Under the pieces are notes generated by a model. That model had not been told where the DNA came from. It made no database searches and was given only the letters and a program-made list of their open reading frames with translations. Position numbers and translations under genes: made by a program. This document shows positions 16,003 through 25,472 of a stretch of 41,131 bases of DNA, in pieces. The stretch's first letter is position 1. Every line of letters starts with the position of its first letter. Source of the DNA: Oscillospiraceae bacterium (GTDB lineage: Bacteria; Bacillota; Clostridia; Oscillospirales; Oscillospiraceae); NCBI GenBank assembly GCA_015067525.1, contig SVMH01000016.1, positions 1-41,131 of the forward strand, in the 5' to 3' direction.

Positions 16003-17724
16003 TTGAAGATCCGTGCGACCCAGGCGATCATGGAATGCCTGCTGGAGCAGGACGTGGACACGGTGTTCGGCTATCCCGGCGGCACCATCCTGAACGTGTA
16101 CGACGAGCTCTATCACTATCAGGACAAGATCCACCATGTGCTGACCGCCCACGAGCAGGGCGCAGCCCATGCGGCCGACGGCTATGCCCGCGCCACCGGC
16201 AAGGTGGGTGTGTGCTTTGCCACATCCGGCCCCGGCGCCACCAACCTGACCACTGGCATTGCCACCGCCTATCTGGATTCGTCCCCCGTGGTGTTCATCA
16301 CCTGCAACGTGGGCGAGAACCTGCTGGGAAAGGACGCCTTTCAGGAGGTGGACTCCACCGGCATCGCCATGCCTATCACCAAAGCAGCCTTTCTGGTGCG
16401 TGACGCCCAGACCATCCCCGATGTGATGCGTCAGGCCTTCGCCGTGGCGGCCAGCGGCCGTCCCGGCCCCGTGCTCATCGACTTTTTGAAGAATGTCACC
16501 GCCCCTACCGAGATGGTGGACTATGAGTTCATCCCCTGGCGGGAGAACCGCAAGTGTGACAGCATCCGCCGCCTCAACGCCAGCCACCAGCTCAAGGATA
16601 CGGAGGTCAACGCCGACGATATCGACACGCTGCTGGAGATGATCGGCGAGGCGAAGCGCCCGTTGCTGATCTGCGGTGGTGGTGTGGTCCGCGGCAAGGC
16701 GGATGCGGAGTTCCGCGCCTTCGCCGAGCGGCTGGACGCCCCCGTGGCCATCACCGTCATGGGCGGCGGCGGCTTCCCCGGCAGCCACGCCCTGACCACC
16801 GGCATGATCGGCATGCACGGCTCCCAGGCCTCCAACGTGGCCTGCGATGAGTGCGATCTGCTCATTGCCGTGGGCTGCCGCTTCTCCGACCGCGTGGCGC
16901 TGGATCCCAAGACCTTTGCCCAGCAGGCAAAGATCGTGCAGATCGACATCGACCGCGCTGAGATCGACAAAAACGTGCTGACCGACCACCATATCATCGG
17001 TTCCGCCCGCCGCGTGTTGGAGCTCCTCAATGAGAAGCTGCCCCAGTACGATCACCGCGAGTGGAAGGACCGCATCCTGCCCCTGCGCGCCCCCTCCGTT
17101 GCCGAGGAGAGCGAGAGACTGACGCCCCAGCAGGTGCTGGAGGTGATCCGCACCCAGGCGCAGGACGCCATCGTGGCCACCGACGTGGGCCAGCATCAGA
17201 TGTGGGCCATCAAGTATCTCCACTTCAGCTATCCCGGCCAGCTGCTGACCTCCGGCGGTTTCGGCACCATGGGTTTCGGTCTGGGTGCTGCCATCGGTGC
17301 GCAGACCGGCCATCCGGAAAAGCGTGTCATCCACGTCACCGGCGACGGCTGCTTCCGCATGAACTGCCACGAGCTGTGCACCGTGCAGCACTATGATCTG
17401 CCGGTCATCACGGTGGTGTTCAACAACGGCACGCTGGGCATGGTGCGCCAGTGGCAGAACCTGATCTACCAGAAGCGATTTTCCCAGACCACGCTGGACC
17501 GCGGCCCCGACTTTGTGAAGCTGGCGGAGGCCTATGGACTCCACGGCTACCGCGTCACCACCCGCGCTGAGATGGAAAAGGCCTTTGCCGAGGCTCTCAG
17601 CTGCGGCACCGGCGCCGTTATCGACTGCGTGCTGGATATTGATGAGATGGTGCGCCCCATGGTGGCTGCCGGCTCGCCCATTACCCAATTCCTGCTGACG
17701 GAGAAGGAGGGGAGAAGCCTGTGA
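16003..17724 (+). CDS. ilvB: Acetolactate synthase large (catalytic) subunit
   Basis: A 573-residue ThDP enzyme that makes 2-acetolactate or 2-aceto-2-hydroxybutyrate, the first common step to valine, leucine and isoleucine. Catalytic E51 is in AHEQGAAHAADGYARATG. The ThDP/Mg motif is GDG at 447-449 with NN at 474-475. The FAD-binding region and CDLLIAVGCRFSDR are typical of biosynthetic IlvB rather than catabolic AlsS. The start is TTG at 16003, supported by AAAGGAGG 8 bases upstream and by the family start. It overlaps ilvN by 4 bases. Confidence 0.95.
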   Translation: MKIRATQAIMECLLEQDVDTVFGYPGGTILNVYDELYHYQDKIHHVLTAHEQGAAHAADGYARATGKVGVCFATSGPGATNLTTGIATAYLDSSPVVFITCNVGENLLGKDAFQEVDSTGIAMPITKAAFLVRDAQTIPDVMRQAFAVAASGRPGPVLIDFLKNVTAPTEMVDYEFIPWRENRKCDSIRRLNASHQLKDTEVNADDIDTLLEMIGEAKRPLLICGGGVVRGKADAEFRAFAERLDAPVAITVMGGGGFPGSHALTTGMIGMHGSQASNVACDECDLLIAVGCRFSDRVALDPKTFAQQAKIVQIDIDRAEIDKNVLTDHHIIGSARRVLELLNEKLPQYDHREWKDRILPLRAPSVAEESERLTPQQVLEVIRTQAQDAIVATDVGQHQMWAIKYLHFSYPGQLLTSGGFGTMGFGLGAAIGAQTGHPEKRVIHVTGDGCFRMNCHELCTVQHYDLPVITVVFNNGTLGMVRQWQNLIYQKRFSQTTLDRGPDFVKLAEAYGLHGYRVTTRAEMEKAFAEALSCGTGAVIDCVLDIDEMVRPMVAAGSPITQFLLTEKEGRSL

Positions 17725-18287
17725 AAAAAGAATTCGACCTGCAGAAGAAGCTCTACACGCTGTGCATTCTGGTAGAGGACGTGCCCGGCGTACTCAGTCA
17801 GGTGGCCCGCCTCTTTTCCCGCAAGGGCTACAACATTGAGTCCATCGTCTCCGGTGCCACGGACCGGCCCGGTATCACCCGCATCTCCATTGAGATCATC
17901 GCCGACGAGCTGATGCTCGAGCAGATCGCCGCTCAGTGCCGCAAGCAGCTGAGCGTGCTGGCGGTGAAGGTGCTGGACGAGGAGACCTGCATCCGTCAGG
18001 AAAATGCCTTCATCAAGGTCCGCGCCGCCTCCCGTGATGAGCGGGACGAGGTGATCCAGCTGGTTAATATCTTCCGCGCCAAGGTCATCGATGTGGACAA
18101 GGAAGCGCTGACCATCTATGTGTTCGGTAATCCCGCCAAGGTACAGGCCCTCATCCGGATGCTGGAGGATTTCGGCATCATGGAGATCGCCAAGACCGGT
18201 ACCATCGCCATCGAGCGGGGCAGCAATACGATTTACGACAACAACAAATTACGGGAGGAATACAACTATGGCAAGAATGTATTATGA
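17721..18287 (+). CDS. ilvN: Acetolactate synthase small (regulatory) subunit
   Basis: A 188-residue regulatory subunit. The N-terminal ACT domain (about residues 10-85) has [21 protein letters not shown] and YNIESIVSG, the valine-binding region. A second domain follows and ends in TGTIAIERG. It activates IlvB and gives feedback inhibition by valine. GTG is the start, overlapping the ilvB stop, with AAGGAGGGG upstream. A tail of about 20 residues beyond the usual end (to KNVL) arises because the gene runs 20 bases into ilvC. It is distinct from the truncated ilvN at 15556-15963. Confidence 0.94.
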   Translation: MKKEFDLQKKLYTLCILVEDVPGVLSQVARLFSRKGYNIESIVSGATDRPGITRISIEIIADELMLEQIAAQCRKQLSVLAVKVLDEETCIRQENAFIKVRAASRDERDEVIQLVNIFRAKVIDVDKEALTIYVFGNPAKVQALIRMLEDFGIMEIAKTGTIAIERGSNTIYDNNKLREEYNYGKNVL

Positions 18288-19287
18288 GAAGGACTGCGAC
18301 CTGGGCAAGCTGGACGGCAAGAAGATCGGTATCATCGGTTACGGCTCTCAGGGCCATGCCCATGCCCTGAACCTGAAGGATTCCGGCTGCGACGTGTGCG
18401 TGGGTCTGCGCGAGGGCAGCAAGAACTGGGACAAGGTCCTGCAGGCCGGCCTGAAGGTGGCCACCGTGGCCGAGACCGCCAAGTGGGCCGACATCATCAT
18501 GATCCTCATCAACGATGAGACCCAGGCCGAGGTCTACAAGAAGGACATCGCCCCCAATCTGGAAGCCGGCAACGCTCTGATGTTTGCCCACGGTTTCAAC
18601 ATCCACTTCAAGCAGATCGTGCCTCCCGCCGACATCGACGTGCTGATGATCGCCCCCAAGGGCCCCGGTCATACCGTGCGCAGCCAGTATGTGGCCGGCA
18701 AGGGCGTGCCCTGTCTGATCGCCGTGGAGCAGAACGCCACCGGTAAGGCCTATGACATCGGCCTTGCTTACGCTGCCGGCATCGGCGGCGCCCGCGGCGG
18801 CGTCATGGAGACCACCTTCCAGGATGAGACCGAGACCGACCTGTTCGGCGAGCAGGCCGTTCTGTGCGGCGGCGTGGTGGAGCTGATGAAGCTGGGCTTC
18901 GAGACGCTGGTGGAAGCCGGTTACGCTCCCGAAAACGCTTACTTTGAGTGCATCCACGAGATGAAGCTGATCATCGATCTGATCAACAAGGGCGGCGTTG
19001 CCATGATGAACTACTCCATCTCCGATACCGCCGAGTACGGCGAGTATGTCTCCGGCAGCCGCATCCTGCCCTATGAGGAGACCAAGAAGAACATGAAGGC
19101 CGTGCTGGCCGACATTCAGGACGGCGTCTTTGCCGGCAAGTGGATCGCCGAGAACAAGAACGGCCGTACCTTCTTCAACGCCAAGCGCGCCCAGCTGGCC
19201 CGCCACCAGATGGAGACCGTGGGCGCCGAGCTGCGCCGCAATATGCTCTGGGGCGCCGATGTGGACCCCGACACCGCTTCCAACTGA
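18268..19287 (+). CDS. ilvC: Ketol-acid reductoisomerase (class I)
   Basis: A 339-residue enzyme that isomerises and reduces acetolactate to 2,3-dihydroxyisovalerate with NAD(P)H and Mg2+. The nucleotide-binding [13 protein letters not shown] begins at residue 24. APKGPGH and GGARGG are family hallmarks, and the C-terminal knotted domain carries the metal ligands ([21 protein letters not shown]). Length fits the short class I form. The start at 18268 is preferred over in-frame upstream codons because GGGAGGAAT lies before it and the family begins here. It therefore begins 20 bases inside ilvN. Confidence 0.96.
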   Translation: MARMYYEKDCDLGKLDGKKIGIIGYGSQGHAHALNLKDSGCDVCVGLREGSKNWDKVLQAGLKVATVAETAKWADIIMILINDETQAEVYKKDIAPNLEAGNALMFAHGFNIHFKQIVPPADIDVLMIAPKGPGHTVRSQYVAGKGVPCLIAVEQNATGKAYDIGLAYAAGIGGARGGVMETTFQDETETDLFGEQAVLCGGVVELMKLGFETLVEAGYAPENAYFECIHEMKLIIDLINKGGVAMMNYSISDTAEYGEYVSGSRILPYEETKKNMKAVLADIQDGVFAGKWIAENKNGRTFFNAKRAQLARHQMETVGAELRRNMLWGADVDPDTASN

Positions 19288-19302
19288 CATAAAAGGAAGA
19301 TT

Positions 19303-19336
19303 TTGAGCCCATCCGCCGCTATGGCGGCGGGTGGAC
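19303..19336 (+). other. Intercistronic hairpin between ilvC and ilvD
   Basis: A stem centred on CCGCCGC-TAT-GGCGGCGG, extended by flanking partly paired bases (GAGCCCAT / GTGGACTC), sits in the 79-base gap. There is no T-run, so it is more likely an RNA-processing or stability element than a terminator. Confidence 0.45.
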
Positions 19337-19366
19337 TCCATCTGGTTTTCTAAGGAGGTAACACCC

Positions 19367-21028
19367 TTGCGAAGTGACGTGATCAAAAGCGGCATCCCCG
19401 CCGCACCCAACCGCTCGCTGCTGTATGCACTGGGCTATACCAAAGAAGAGCTGGAGCGCCCCCTCATCGGCGTAGTGTGCTCTTATAACGAGATCGTGCC
19501 CGGCCACATGAATCTGGATAAGATCGCCGAGGCCGTCAAGGCCGGTATCCGCGCCGCCGGCGGTACGCCGGTGGAGTTTCCCGCCATCGCCGTGTGTGAC
19601 GGCATCGCCATGGGCCATGTGGGCATGAAGTACTCGCTGGTGACCCGCGATCTGATCGCCGACTCCACCGAGGCCATGGCCATGGCCCACCAGTTTGACG
19701 GTCTGGTCATGATCCCCAACTGCGATAAAAACGTACCCGGTCTTCTCATGGCCGCGGCCCGTGTCAACGTGCCCACTGTGTTCGTCTCCGGCGGCCCCAT
19801 GCTGGCCGGCACCCTTGCCGACGGCAGCCGCACCTGCCTGAGCCACATGTTTGAGGCGGTGGGCGCCCACTACGCCGGCAAGCTGGACGATGAAGGCCTG
19901 CAGGACTATGAGGAGAATGCCTGCCCCACCTGCGGTTCCTGCTCCGGCATGTACACGGCCAACTCCATGAACTGCCTCACCGAGGCCATCGGCATGGCCC
20001 TCAAGGGCAACGGCACCATCCCCGCCGTGTGGTCGGCCCGCTTGCGTCTGGCCAAGCACGCCGGTATGCAGGTGATGGAGCTGGTGAAAAAGGACATCCG
20101 TCCCCGCGACATCATGACTGCCGCCGCCTTCCACAACGCTGAGACCGTGGATATGGCGCTGGGCTGCTCCACCAACACCATGCTGCACCTGCCGGCCATC
20201 GCCCATGAGTGCGGCATCGAGCTGAGCTTCGATATGTCCAACGAGATCAGCGGCAAGACCCCCAACCTGTGCCATCTGGCCCCCGCCGGCTCCACCTATA
20301 TGGAGGATCTGGAGCGAGCCGGCGGCGTCCACGCCGTGATGGCCGAGCTGGCCGAAGCGGGCTTGCTGGACACCTCTGTCATGACGGTTACCGGCAAGAC
20401 GCTGGGCGAGAATCTGGTGGGTGCGGTGAACCGCAACCCCGAGGTCATCCGCTCCATCTCCAACCCCTTCAGCAAGACCGGCGGCATCGCCGTTTTGAAG
20501 GGCAATCTGGCTCCCGACGGCTGCGTGGTCAAGCAGGCTGCCGTGGCACCTGAAATGATGCAGCACACCGGCCCTGCCCGCGTCTTTGACAGCGAGGACG
20601 ATGCCATTGCCGCCATCTACGCCGGCAAGATCGTGGCGGGCGATGTGGTGGTCATCCGCTACGAGGGTCCCAAGGGCGGCCCCGGCATGCGTGAGATGCT
20701 CAATCCCACCTCCGCCATCGCCGGCATGGGTCTGGACAAGGATGTGGCCCTTATCACCGACGGCCGCTTCTCCGGCGCCACCCGCGGCGCTTCCATTGGC
20801 CATGTGTCCCCCGAGGCCGCCTCCGGCGGTACCATCGGTCTGGTGCACGAGGGCGATCTGATCGCCATCGACATCCCTGCCCACACCATCGAACTGCTGG
20901 TGGATGAGGCGGAGCTGGCAGCGCGCCGCGCCGCGTGGGTCTGTCCCGAGCCCCGGATCAAGACCGGCTATCTGGCCCGCTACGCCCGGCTGGTGTCCTC
21001 TGCCGACCGCGGCGCCGTGCTGGATTAA
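19367..21028 (+). CDS. ilvD: Dihydroxy-acid dehydratase
   Basis: A 553-residue iron-sulfur dehydratase that converts 2,3-dihydroxyisovalerate to 2-oxoisovalerate, and the isoleucine analogue likewise. Likely cluster ligands are C119 in MIPNCDKN and C186/C189/C192 in [19 protein letters not shown] near the C-terminus is the family signature. The start is TTG at 19367: AAGGAGGT lies 7 bases upstream, and the next residues (RSDVIKSG) match the usual IlvD beginning, whereas the longer in-frame GTG at 19331 has no site. It is separated from ilvC by a hairpin-containing gap and followed after 10 bases by an AAA+ ATPase. Confidence 0.96.
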   Translation: MRSDVIKSGIPAAPNRSLLYALGYTKEELERPLIGVVCSYNEIVPGHMNLDKIAEAVKAGIRAAGGTPVEFPAIAVCDGIAMGHVGMKYSLVTRDLIADSTEAMAMAHQFDGLVMIPNCDKNVPGLLMAAARVNVPTVFVSGGPMLAGTLADGSRTCLSHMFEAVGAHYAGKLDDEGLQDYEENACPTCGSCSGMYTANSMNCLTEAIGMALKGNGTIPAVWSARLRLAKHAGMQVMELVKKDIRPRDIMTAAAFHNAETVDMALGCSTNTMLHLPAIAHECGIELSFDMSNEISGKTPNLCHLAPAGSTYMEDLERAGGVHAVMAELAEAGLLDTSVMTVTGKTLGENLVGAVNRNPEVIRSISNPFSKTGGIAVLKGNLAPDGCVVKQAAVAPEMMQHTGPARVFDSEDDAIAAIYAGKIVAGDVVVIRYEGPKGGPGMREMLNPTSAIAGMGLDKDVALITDGRFSGATRGASIGHVSPEAASGGTIGLVHEGDLIAIDIPAHTIELLVDEAELAARRAAWVCPEPRIKTGYLARYARLVSSADRGAVLD

Positions 21029-21038
21029 GGAGGCCGCT

Positions 21039-22340
21039 ATGTACCGTGTGATTTCCCGATTGCTGCTCTACAGCGATCTGGGCGAAAACGAGATCCTGGT
21101 GTGCCTTGCCCGCATTCTGCGGGACTGGGAAAAGGGCGAAAGTGACCGCGAGGAGCTGATCGGCCGCATCAACGCGCAGGTCAAGCGCCTGCTGGACCTG
21201 AGCACGCAGTGCGGCTTCGACGAGAATCTATGGCAGTGCTATCTGACGTGGCTTTTGATGACCAACCGCAACTCCTTCACCCAGACGTGTGAGCGGGTGG
21301 GTGCTTCGGAGGGCAGCGTCAACGCCTTTGCCAAGAGTGACTTTGCCCTGTTCCGCCAGCTCTTCCACTATGATTTCGACCCCATCGAGGCGGATCTGGG
21401 CATTTCCTGCCTGTCCGCCGTGTGCGACTACCGCGCCATTCCCAAGCGGGAGCACCTCTATAACGCCGACGTCAGCCAGCAGGTGCGCACGCTGCGCAAG
21501 GCACTGGCCGCCGCCGGGGATGAGGAGGAGATGTTCGCCCTCATCACGGATTACTACCGCCAGTACGGCTACGGCACCTTCGCCATGAACCGCGCCTTCC
21601 GCATCCGCTCTGCGGGCGACGGCGTGGATTTCCTGCCCATCAGCAATATCGACCGCGTGGTGCTGGACGACCTGCTGGGCTACGAAAAGCAGAAGGCGGA
21701 GCTGCGCCGCAACACGGAGACGTTTTTGGGTGGCGGCGCAGCCAACAACGTGCTGCTCTACGGCGACGCCGGCACCGGCAAGTCCACCAGCGTCAAGGCC
21801 CTCATCAACGAGTACTACGACCGCGGCCTGCGCATGATCGAGATCTACAAGCACCAGTTCCGGGATCTCTCCGCCGTGCTGGCGGAGATCAAGAACCGCA
21901 ACTACCGCTTCATTATCTTCATCGATGACCTGAGCTTCGAGGAGAACGAGGTGGAATACAAGTTCCTCAAGGCCGTCATTGAAGGCGGCGTGGAGACGCG
22001 GCCGGACAACGTGCTCATCTATGCCACTTCCAACCGCCGCCACCTGATCCGCGAAACGTGGAACGACCGCACCGATATGGAGCACCACGGCGACATCCAC
22101 CGCAGCGACACGGTGGAAGAAAAGCTGTCGCTGGCGGCCCGCTTCGGCGTGAGCATCAACTACAACGCTCCCACGCCCAAGGAGTTCCGTCAGATCGTGC
22201 TGTTCCTCGCCCAAAAGCACGGCATCGATATGCCGGAAACGGAGCTGCTGGCCAAGGCCAACACATGGGAAGTGCGCCACGGCGGCTTCTCTGGCCGCGT
22301 GGCCCAGCAATTCATCCAGTATCTGCAGGGCGGCGAATAA
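21039..22340 (+). CDS. AAA+ ATPase, DUF815 family
   Basis: A 433-residue protein. The C-terminal half is an AAA+ module of the DUF815 type, with Walker A GDAGTGKST at 242-250, Walker B FIIFIDD at 291-297 and an ATSNRRHL sensor-1 region. The N-terminal ~200 residues are helical and specific to this family. The substrate and partner are not known to me. It follows ilvD by 10 bases with its own AAGGAGG, and no terminator intervenes, so it is co-transcribed with the ilv genes although no link to amino-acid synthesis is obvious. Confidence 0.85.
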   Translation: MYRVISRLLLYSDLGENEILVCLARILRDWEKGESDREELIGRINAQVKRLLDLSTQCGFDENLWQCYLTWLLMTNRNSFTQTCERVGASEGSVNAFAKSDFALFRQLFHYDFDPIEADLGISCLSAVCDYRAIPKREHLYNADVSQQVRTLRKALAAAGDEEEMFALITDYYRQYGYGTFAMNRAFRIRSAGDGVDFLPISNIDRVVLDDLLGYEKQKAELRRNTETFLGGGAANNVLLYGDAGTGKSTSVKALINEYYDRGLRMIEIYKHQFRDLSAVLAEIKNRNYRFIIFIDDLSFEENEVEYKFLKAVIEGGVETRPDNVLIYATSNRRHLIRETWNDRTDMEHHGDIHRSDTVEEKLSLAARFGVSINYNAPTPKEFRQIVLFLAQKHGIDMPETELLAKANTWEVRHGGFSGRVAQQFIQYLQGGE

Positions 22341-22344
22341 ACAA

Positions 22345-22384
22345 GAAAAATCCCCGATTCCGCACGGAATCGGGGATTTTTGTT
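22345..22384. terminator. Bidirectional terminator between the ilv operon and ridA
   Basis: A perfect 13-bp stem (AATCCCCGATTCC / GGAATCGGGGATT, 4-base loop) has A-run and T-run on either side. It serves the rightward ilv operon and the leftward malY-ridA unit. Confidence 0.92.
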
Positions 22385-22392
22385 GAAAAAGC

Positions 22393-22761
22393 TCACTTAA
22401 CGGCGATGGCCTCGATCTCACACAGCACACCCTTGGGCAGGGCCTTCACGGCCACGCAGCTGCGGGCGGGCTTGGAGACGAAGTAGCGGGCATACACCTC
22501 GTTGAAGGCGGCAAAGTCGCCCATGTCGGCCAGGAAGCAGGTGGTCTTGATGACCTGCTCATAGCCGATACCGGCGGCCTCCAGAATGGCGCCCACGTTT
22601 TGGCAGCTCTGCTCGGCCTGGGCGGCGATGCCCTCGGGCACAGCGCCGGTGGCGGGATCCACGGGGATCTGGCCGGAGGTAAAGACGAAGCCGTTGACTT
22701 CAAAACCCTGGGAATAGGGGCCGATGGCGCCGGGCGCTTTGGTGGTTTCCAGAACTTTCAT
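22393..22761 (-). CDS. ridA: RidA family enamine/imine deaminase
   Basis: A 122-residue Rid-family protein. The imine-binding arginine R100 is in ARSCVAV and the conserved Glu E115 is in CEIEAIAV. GAIGPYSQG and FTSGQIPVDP are standard. These mark the active RidA subgroup, which hydrolyses 2-aminoacrylate and related imines released by PLP enzymes and so protects other PLP enzymes. It begins 35 bases after the MalY-type lyase gene, a likely source of 2-aminoacrylate, so the pair makes biochemical sense. RidA also protects branched-chain pathway enzymes in other bacteria, and the ilv operon lies next door. Confidence 0.94.
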   Translation of the reverse strand: MKVLETTKAPGAIGPYSQGFEVNGFVFTSGQIPVDPATGAVPEGIAAQAEQSCQNVGAILEAAGIGYEQVIKTTCFLADMGDFAAFNEVYARYFVSKPARSCVAVKALPKGVLCEIEAIAVK

Positions 22762-22796
22762 GGTGATGATCTCCTTTACTTGATATGAAGTATTGT

Positions 22797-23966
22797 TTAC
22801 AGCGCGTCCACGGCGGCTTTCAGCTGCGCCATGGCCTGTTCCAGTACGCTGCGGGGGCAGGCGACGTTGAGCCGCATGTAGCCGCTGAGACTGCGGCCGA
22901 AGCTGTTGCCGGCGTTGAGACCCAGCTTGGCCTTTTCGATGAAGAAGCGGTTGAGGGCTTCGTCATCCAGACCCAACTCGCGGCAGTCCAGCCACATGAG
23001 ATAGGTGGCATCGGGAGCGTAGGTCTTGATCTGGGGGATATTCTTCTCCAGATAGTCCACCACATAGTCGAAGTTGGCGCTGATGTAGGGCAGGAGCTGC
23101 TCCAGCCACTCCTCACCCTCGGTGAAGGCGGCTTCCATGGCCGTCAGGGAGAAGGCGTTGTTGCGGTGGATATCCATGTTGGACCAGAAGGTGTCGAACT
23201 TTTTCTTCATGTAGGCATTGGGGAACACCACGGTGCTGGCCTGCAGACCTGCCAGATTGAAGGTCTTGGTGCCGGAGATGCCGGTGACCACATAATTGGC
23301 CGCCTCTTCAGACACGGTGGCGGTGGGGATGTGCTTCTTGCCGTGGAAGATGAGGTCGGAGTGGATCTCGTCGGAGAAGATGGGCACGTGGTATTGGATG
23401 CACAGATCCACCATGCGCTTCAGGTCCTCCTTCTCCCACACGAAGCCCAAGGGATTGTGGGGATTGCACAGCAGGAAGATATCGGCGATCTGCAGCTTCG
23501 CCTCGAAGTCCTCCCAGTCCATGAGCCACTTGCCGTCTTTTTCCACCAGCTGGTTTTCGATGACGTTGCGGCCGCCCAGTTCCGCCATGTCGTAGAACTC
23601 GGAGTACACAGGGGTCTGGATCAACACGTTGCCGCCCACAGGCGTGCAGATCTGGATCATGGTGTAGATGCTCTGCACCACGCCCAGACTCCAGCTCATC
23701 AGGCTCTGGTCAAAGTCCCAGCCGTTGCGGCGCTTCTGCCAGGCGCGGATGGCGGCAAAATAACCGTCGTGACGGTTGGTGTAGCCCCACAGACCCTCTT
23801 GCGCCCGAGCGGTCAGGGCGTCGATAATGGGCTGCGCGGTGCGGAAATCCATGTCGGCGATCCACAGGGGAATCACGTCGTTGGTGCCGAATTTCTTCAT
23901 GCGCTCGTCATACTTGGCACTGTGGTTACTGCTGCGGTCGATGACTTCGTCAAAGTTATAAATCAT
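22797..23966 (-). CDS. MalY/PatB-type aminotransferase-fold C-S lyase
   Basis: A 389-residue fold-type I PLP enzyme. The PLP lysine is K234 in SGTKTFNLAG. NPHNPLG (168-174) and SDEIHSDL (198-205) are the MalY/PatB versions of the class II aminotransferase motifs, and PLWIADMDF at 33-41 is diagnostic of the subgroup. These enzymes split cystathionine or cysteine by beta-elimination, giving homocysteine or H2S, pyruvate and ammonia. Some members instead act as transaminases. GGAAAGGA precedes the ATG. It is followed by ridA and is divergent from a cysteine-desulfidase-like gene. Confidence 0.9.
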   Translation of the reverse strand: MIYNFDEVIDRSSNHSAKYDERMKKFGTNDVIPLWIADMDFRTAQPIIDALTARAQEGLWGYTNRHDGYFAAIRAWQKRRNGWDFDQSLMSWSLGVVQSIYTMIQICTPVGGNVLIQTPVYSEFYDMAELGGRNVIENQLVEKDGKWLMDWEDFEAKLQIADIFLLCNPHNPLGFVWEKEDLKRMVDLCIQYHVPIFSDEIHSDLIFHGKKHIPTATVSEEAANYVVTGISGTKTFNLAGLQASTVVFPNAYMKKKFDTFWSNMDIHRNNAFSLTAMEAAFTEGEEWLEQLLPYISANFDYVVDYLEKNIPQIKTYAPDATYLMWLDCRELGLDDEALNRFFIEKAKLGLNAGNSFGRSLSGYMRLNVACPRSVLEQAMAQLKAAVDAL

Positions 23967-23999
23967 GGCTGCAAGTCCTTTCCGTTGTTTCTACCGTCT

Positions 24000-24028
24000 A
24001 TTTAACCATAGAGCCGGTATCTTTTCAA
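24000..24028 (-). promoter_or_regulatory. Promoter of the malY-ridA unit
   Basis: On the minus strand TTGAAA (24023-24028) and TTAAAT (24000-24005) are 17 bases apart, about 30 bases upstream of the start codon. Confidence 0.5.
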
Positions 24029-24122
24029 GGGATTGGCGAAAAAAGCGTAAATACCTCTGGCGTATGGAGCCGCAATATAGTATGATATGATTACAGGTAA
24101 AAATGAAGTGAGGTTTTGCGAT

Positions 24123-25412
24123 ATGCTGACGAAACAGGAGCTTTTGACCATCTTGCATCAGGACGTGGTGCCTGCTCTGGGTTGTACCGAGCCCGTGTGC
24201 GTGGCGCTGGCCGCGGCCGACGCCTATCACGCCATCGGCGGCGATGTGGTGTCGGTGAAGATCGAGGTCAACCCCGGCATCTATAAGAACGGCATGTCCG
24301 TGGGCATCCCCGGCTTCCCCCGGGTAGGCCTGAAGTATGCTGCAGCCCTGGGCACCTTCCTGTGCAACCCCGAAAAGAAGCTGGAGCTGCTGGAGGATAT
24401 CACTCCCGAGATCATCGACAAGGCCATCCGACTGGTGGAGGACCGCCACGTGGTGGTCATGATCAAGCGGGATGAGACGGCGCTCTACGCCCGTGCTGAG
24501 ATCATCACCACTGCCGGCATCGGCATCAGCGAGATCCGCGGCACTCACTCCAATATCATTTTCACCCGCCGCAACCATGAGACGCTGCTGGAGAAGGAGT
24601 ATGTCCCCGGCAAGGAAGACGATCTCCACGCCCGCCTCAAGGAGATGACCGTGGCCCAGATCCGCGCCCTGGTGGATTCCTGTACGGAAGAGGAACTGGC
24701 CTACATGCTGGAAGGCGAAGTAATGAACGGTGCGCTGGCGGATTACGGTCTTGCCAACGACATCGGTGTGGGCATCACCGCGTCTCTGCGCCGTCAGGTG
24801 GAGTCCGGCACCATGGGTGACAACCTTATCACCCGCACCATGCTGCGCGTGGCCTCCGGCGCCGAAGGCCGCATGAGCGGCTGCCCCTATGCCGTTATGT
24901 CCTCTGCCGGCAGCGGCAACCACGGCCTCACCGCTATCATCCCCGTGGTGGAGATGGCCAAGCACGTGGGAGCCTCCCGCCACATGACGGAAAAGGCGCT
25001 GGCCTTTTCCCACGCCCTGACGGTGTACATCAAGCTTTTCACCGGCAAGCTGTCCGCCACCTGCGGCTGCGGCGTCAGCGCCGCCACCGCCTCCTCCGCC
25101 GCCATGACCTGGCTTCTCGGCGGTGACGACGACGCCATCGCGTCGGCCATTGTCAACATGAGCGGCAACCTCACCGGCATGATCTGTGACGGCGGTAAGA
25201 TCGGCTGTGCGCTGAAGCTGGCCACCGCCACCAACGCCGCCATGATGTGCGCCTACCTCGCCGCCGACGGCGTGCGCCTGCAGCCCACCGACGGCATCTG
25301 CGCCGAGACCCCCGAGCAGGTCATCCGCAATATGGGCCGCGTCAGCACCCCCGGCATGGTCAAGACCGACCAGACCATTCTGGAGATCATGATGGAGAAG
25401 GACCAGGGCTGA
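24123..25412 (+). CDS. UPF0597 / cysteine desulfidase-like iron-sulfur protein (CyuA/CdsB type)
   Basis: A 429-residue protein of the serine-dehydratase-alpha-like UPF0597 family. C21 in ALGCTEP matches the catalytic cysteine of L-cysteine desulfidases. C314/C316 (CGCG) and C355/C362 (C-x6-C in ICDGGKIGC) fit the [4Fe-4S] ligands. Family members break L-cysteine into pyruvate, H2S and ammonia. The start at 24123 (MLTKQELL) is preferred over an in-frame ATG at 24087 because GTGAGG lies before it and the family starts here. It is divergent from malY-ridA and monocistronic. Activity on another amino acid cannot be excluded. Confidence 0.87.
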   Translation: MLTKQELLTILHQDVVPALGCTEPVCVALAAADAYHAIGGDVVSVKIEVNPGIYKNGMSVGIPGFPRVGLKYAAALGTFLCNPEKKLELLEDITPEIIDKAIRLVEDRHVVVMIKRDETALYARAEIITTAGIGISEIRGTHSNIIFTRRNHETLLEKEYVPGKEDDLHARLKEMTVAQIRALVDSCTEEELAYMLEGEVMNGALADYGLANDIGVGITASLRRQVESGTMGDNLITRTMLRVASGAEGRMSGCPYAVMSSAGSGNHGLTAIIPVVEMAKHVGASRHMTEKALAFSHALTVYIKLFTGKLSATCGCGVSAATASSAAMTWLLGGDDDAIASAIVNMSGNLTGMICDGGKIGCALKLATATNAAMMCAYLAADGVRLQPTDGICAETPEQVIRNMGRVSTPGMVKTDQTILEIMMEKDQG

Positions 25413-25422
25413 AAAGAGCAAA

Positions 25423-25459
25423 GAAAAAAGAGCGCTGTCGTATGACAGCGCTCTTTTGA
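25423..25459. terminator. Bidirectional terminator
   Basis: The 12-bp stem AAGAGCGCTGTC / GACAGCGCTCTT has flanking A and T runs. It lies between the converging desulfidase-like and deacetylase-like genes. Confidence 0.9.
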
Positions 25460-25472
25460 TGTTCAAAAATGC

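Noticed and set aside
15985-17688. A 567-codon minus-strand frame opposite ilvB
   Set aside because: Antisense artefact. It would also run through the ilv operon against its clear direction.
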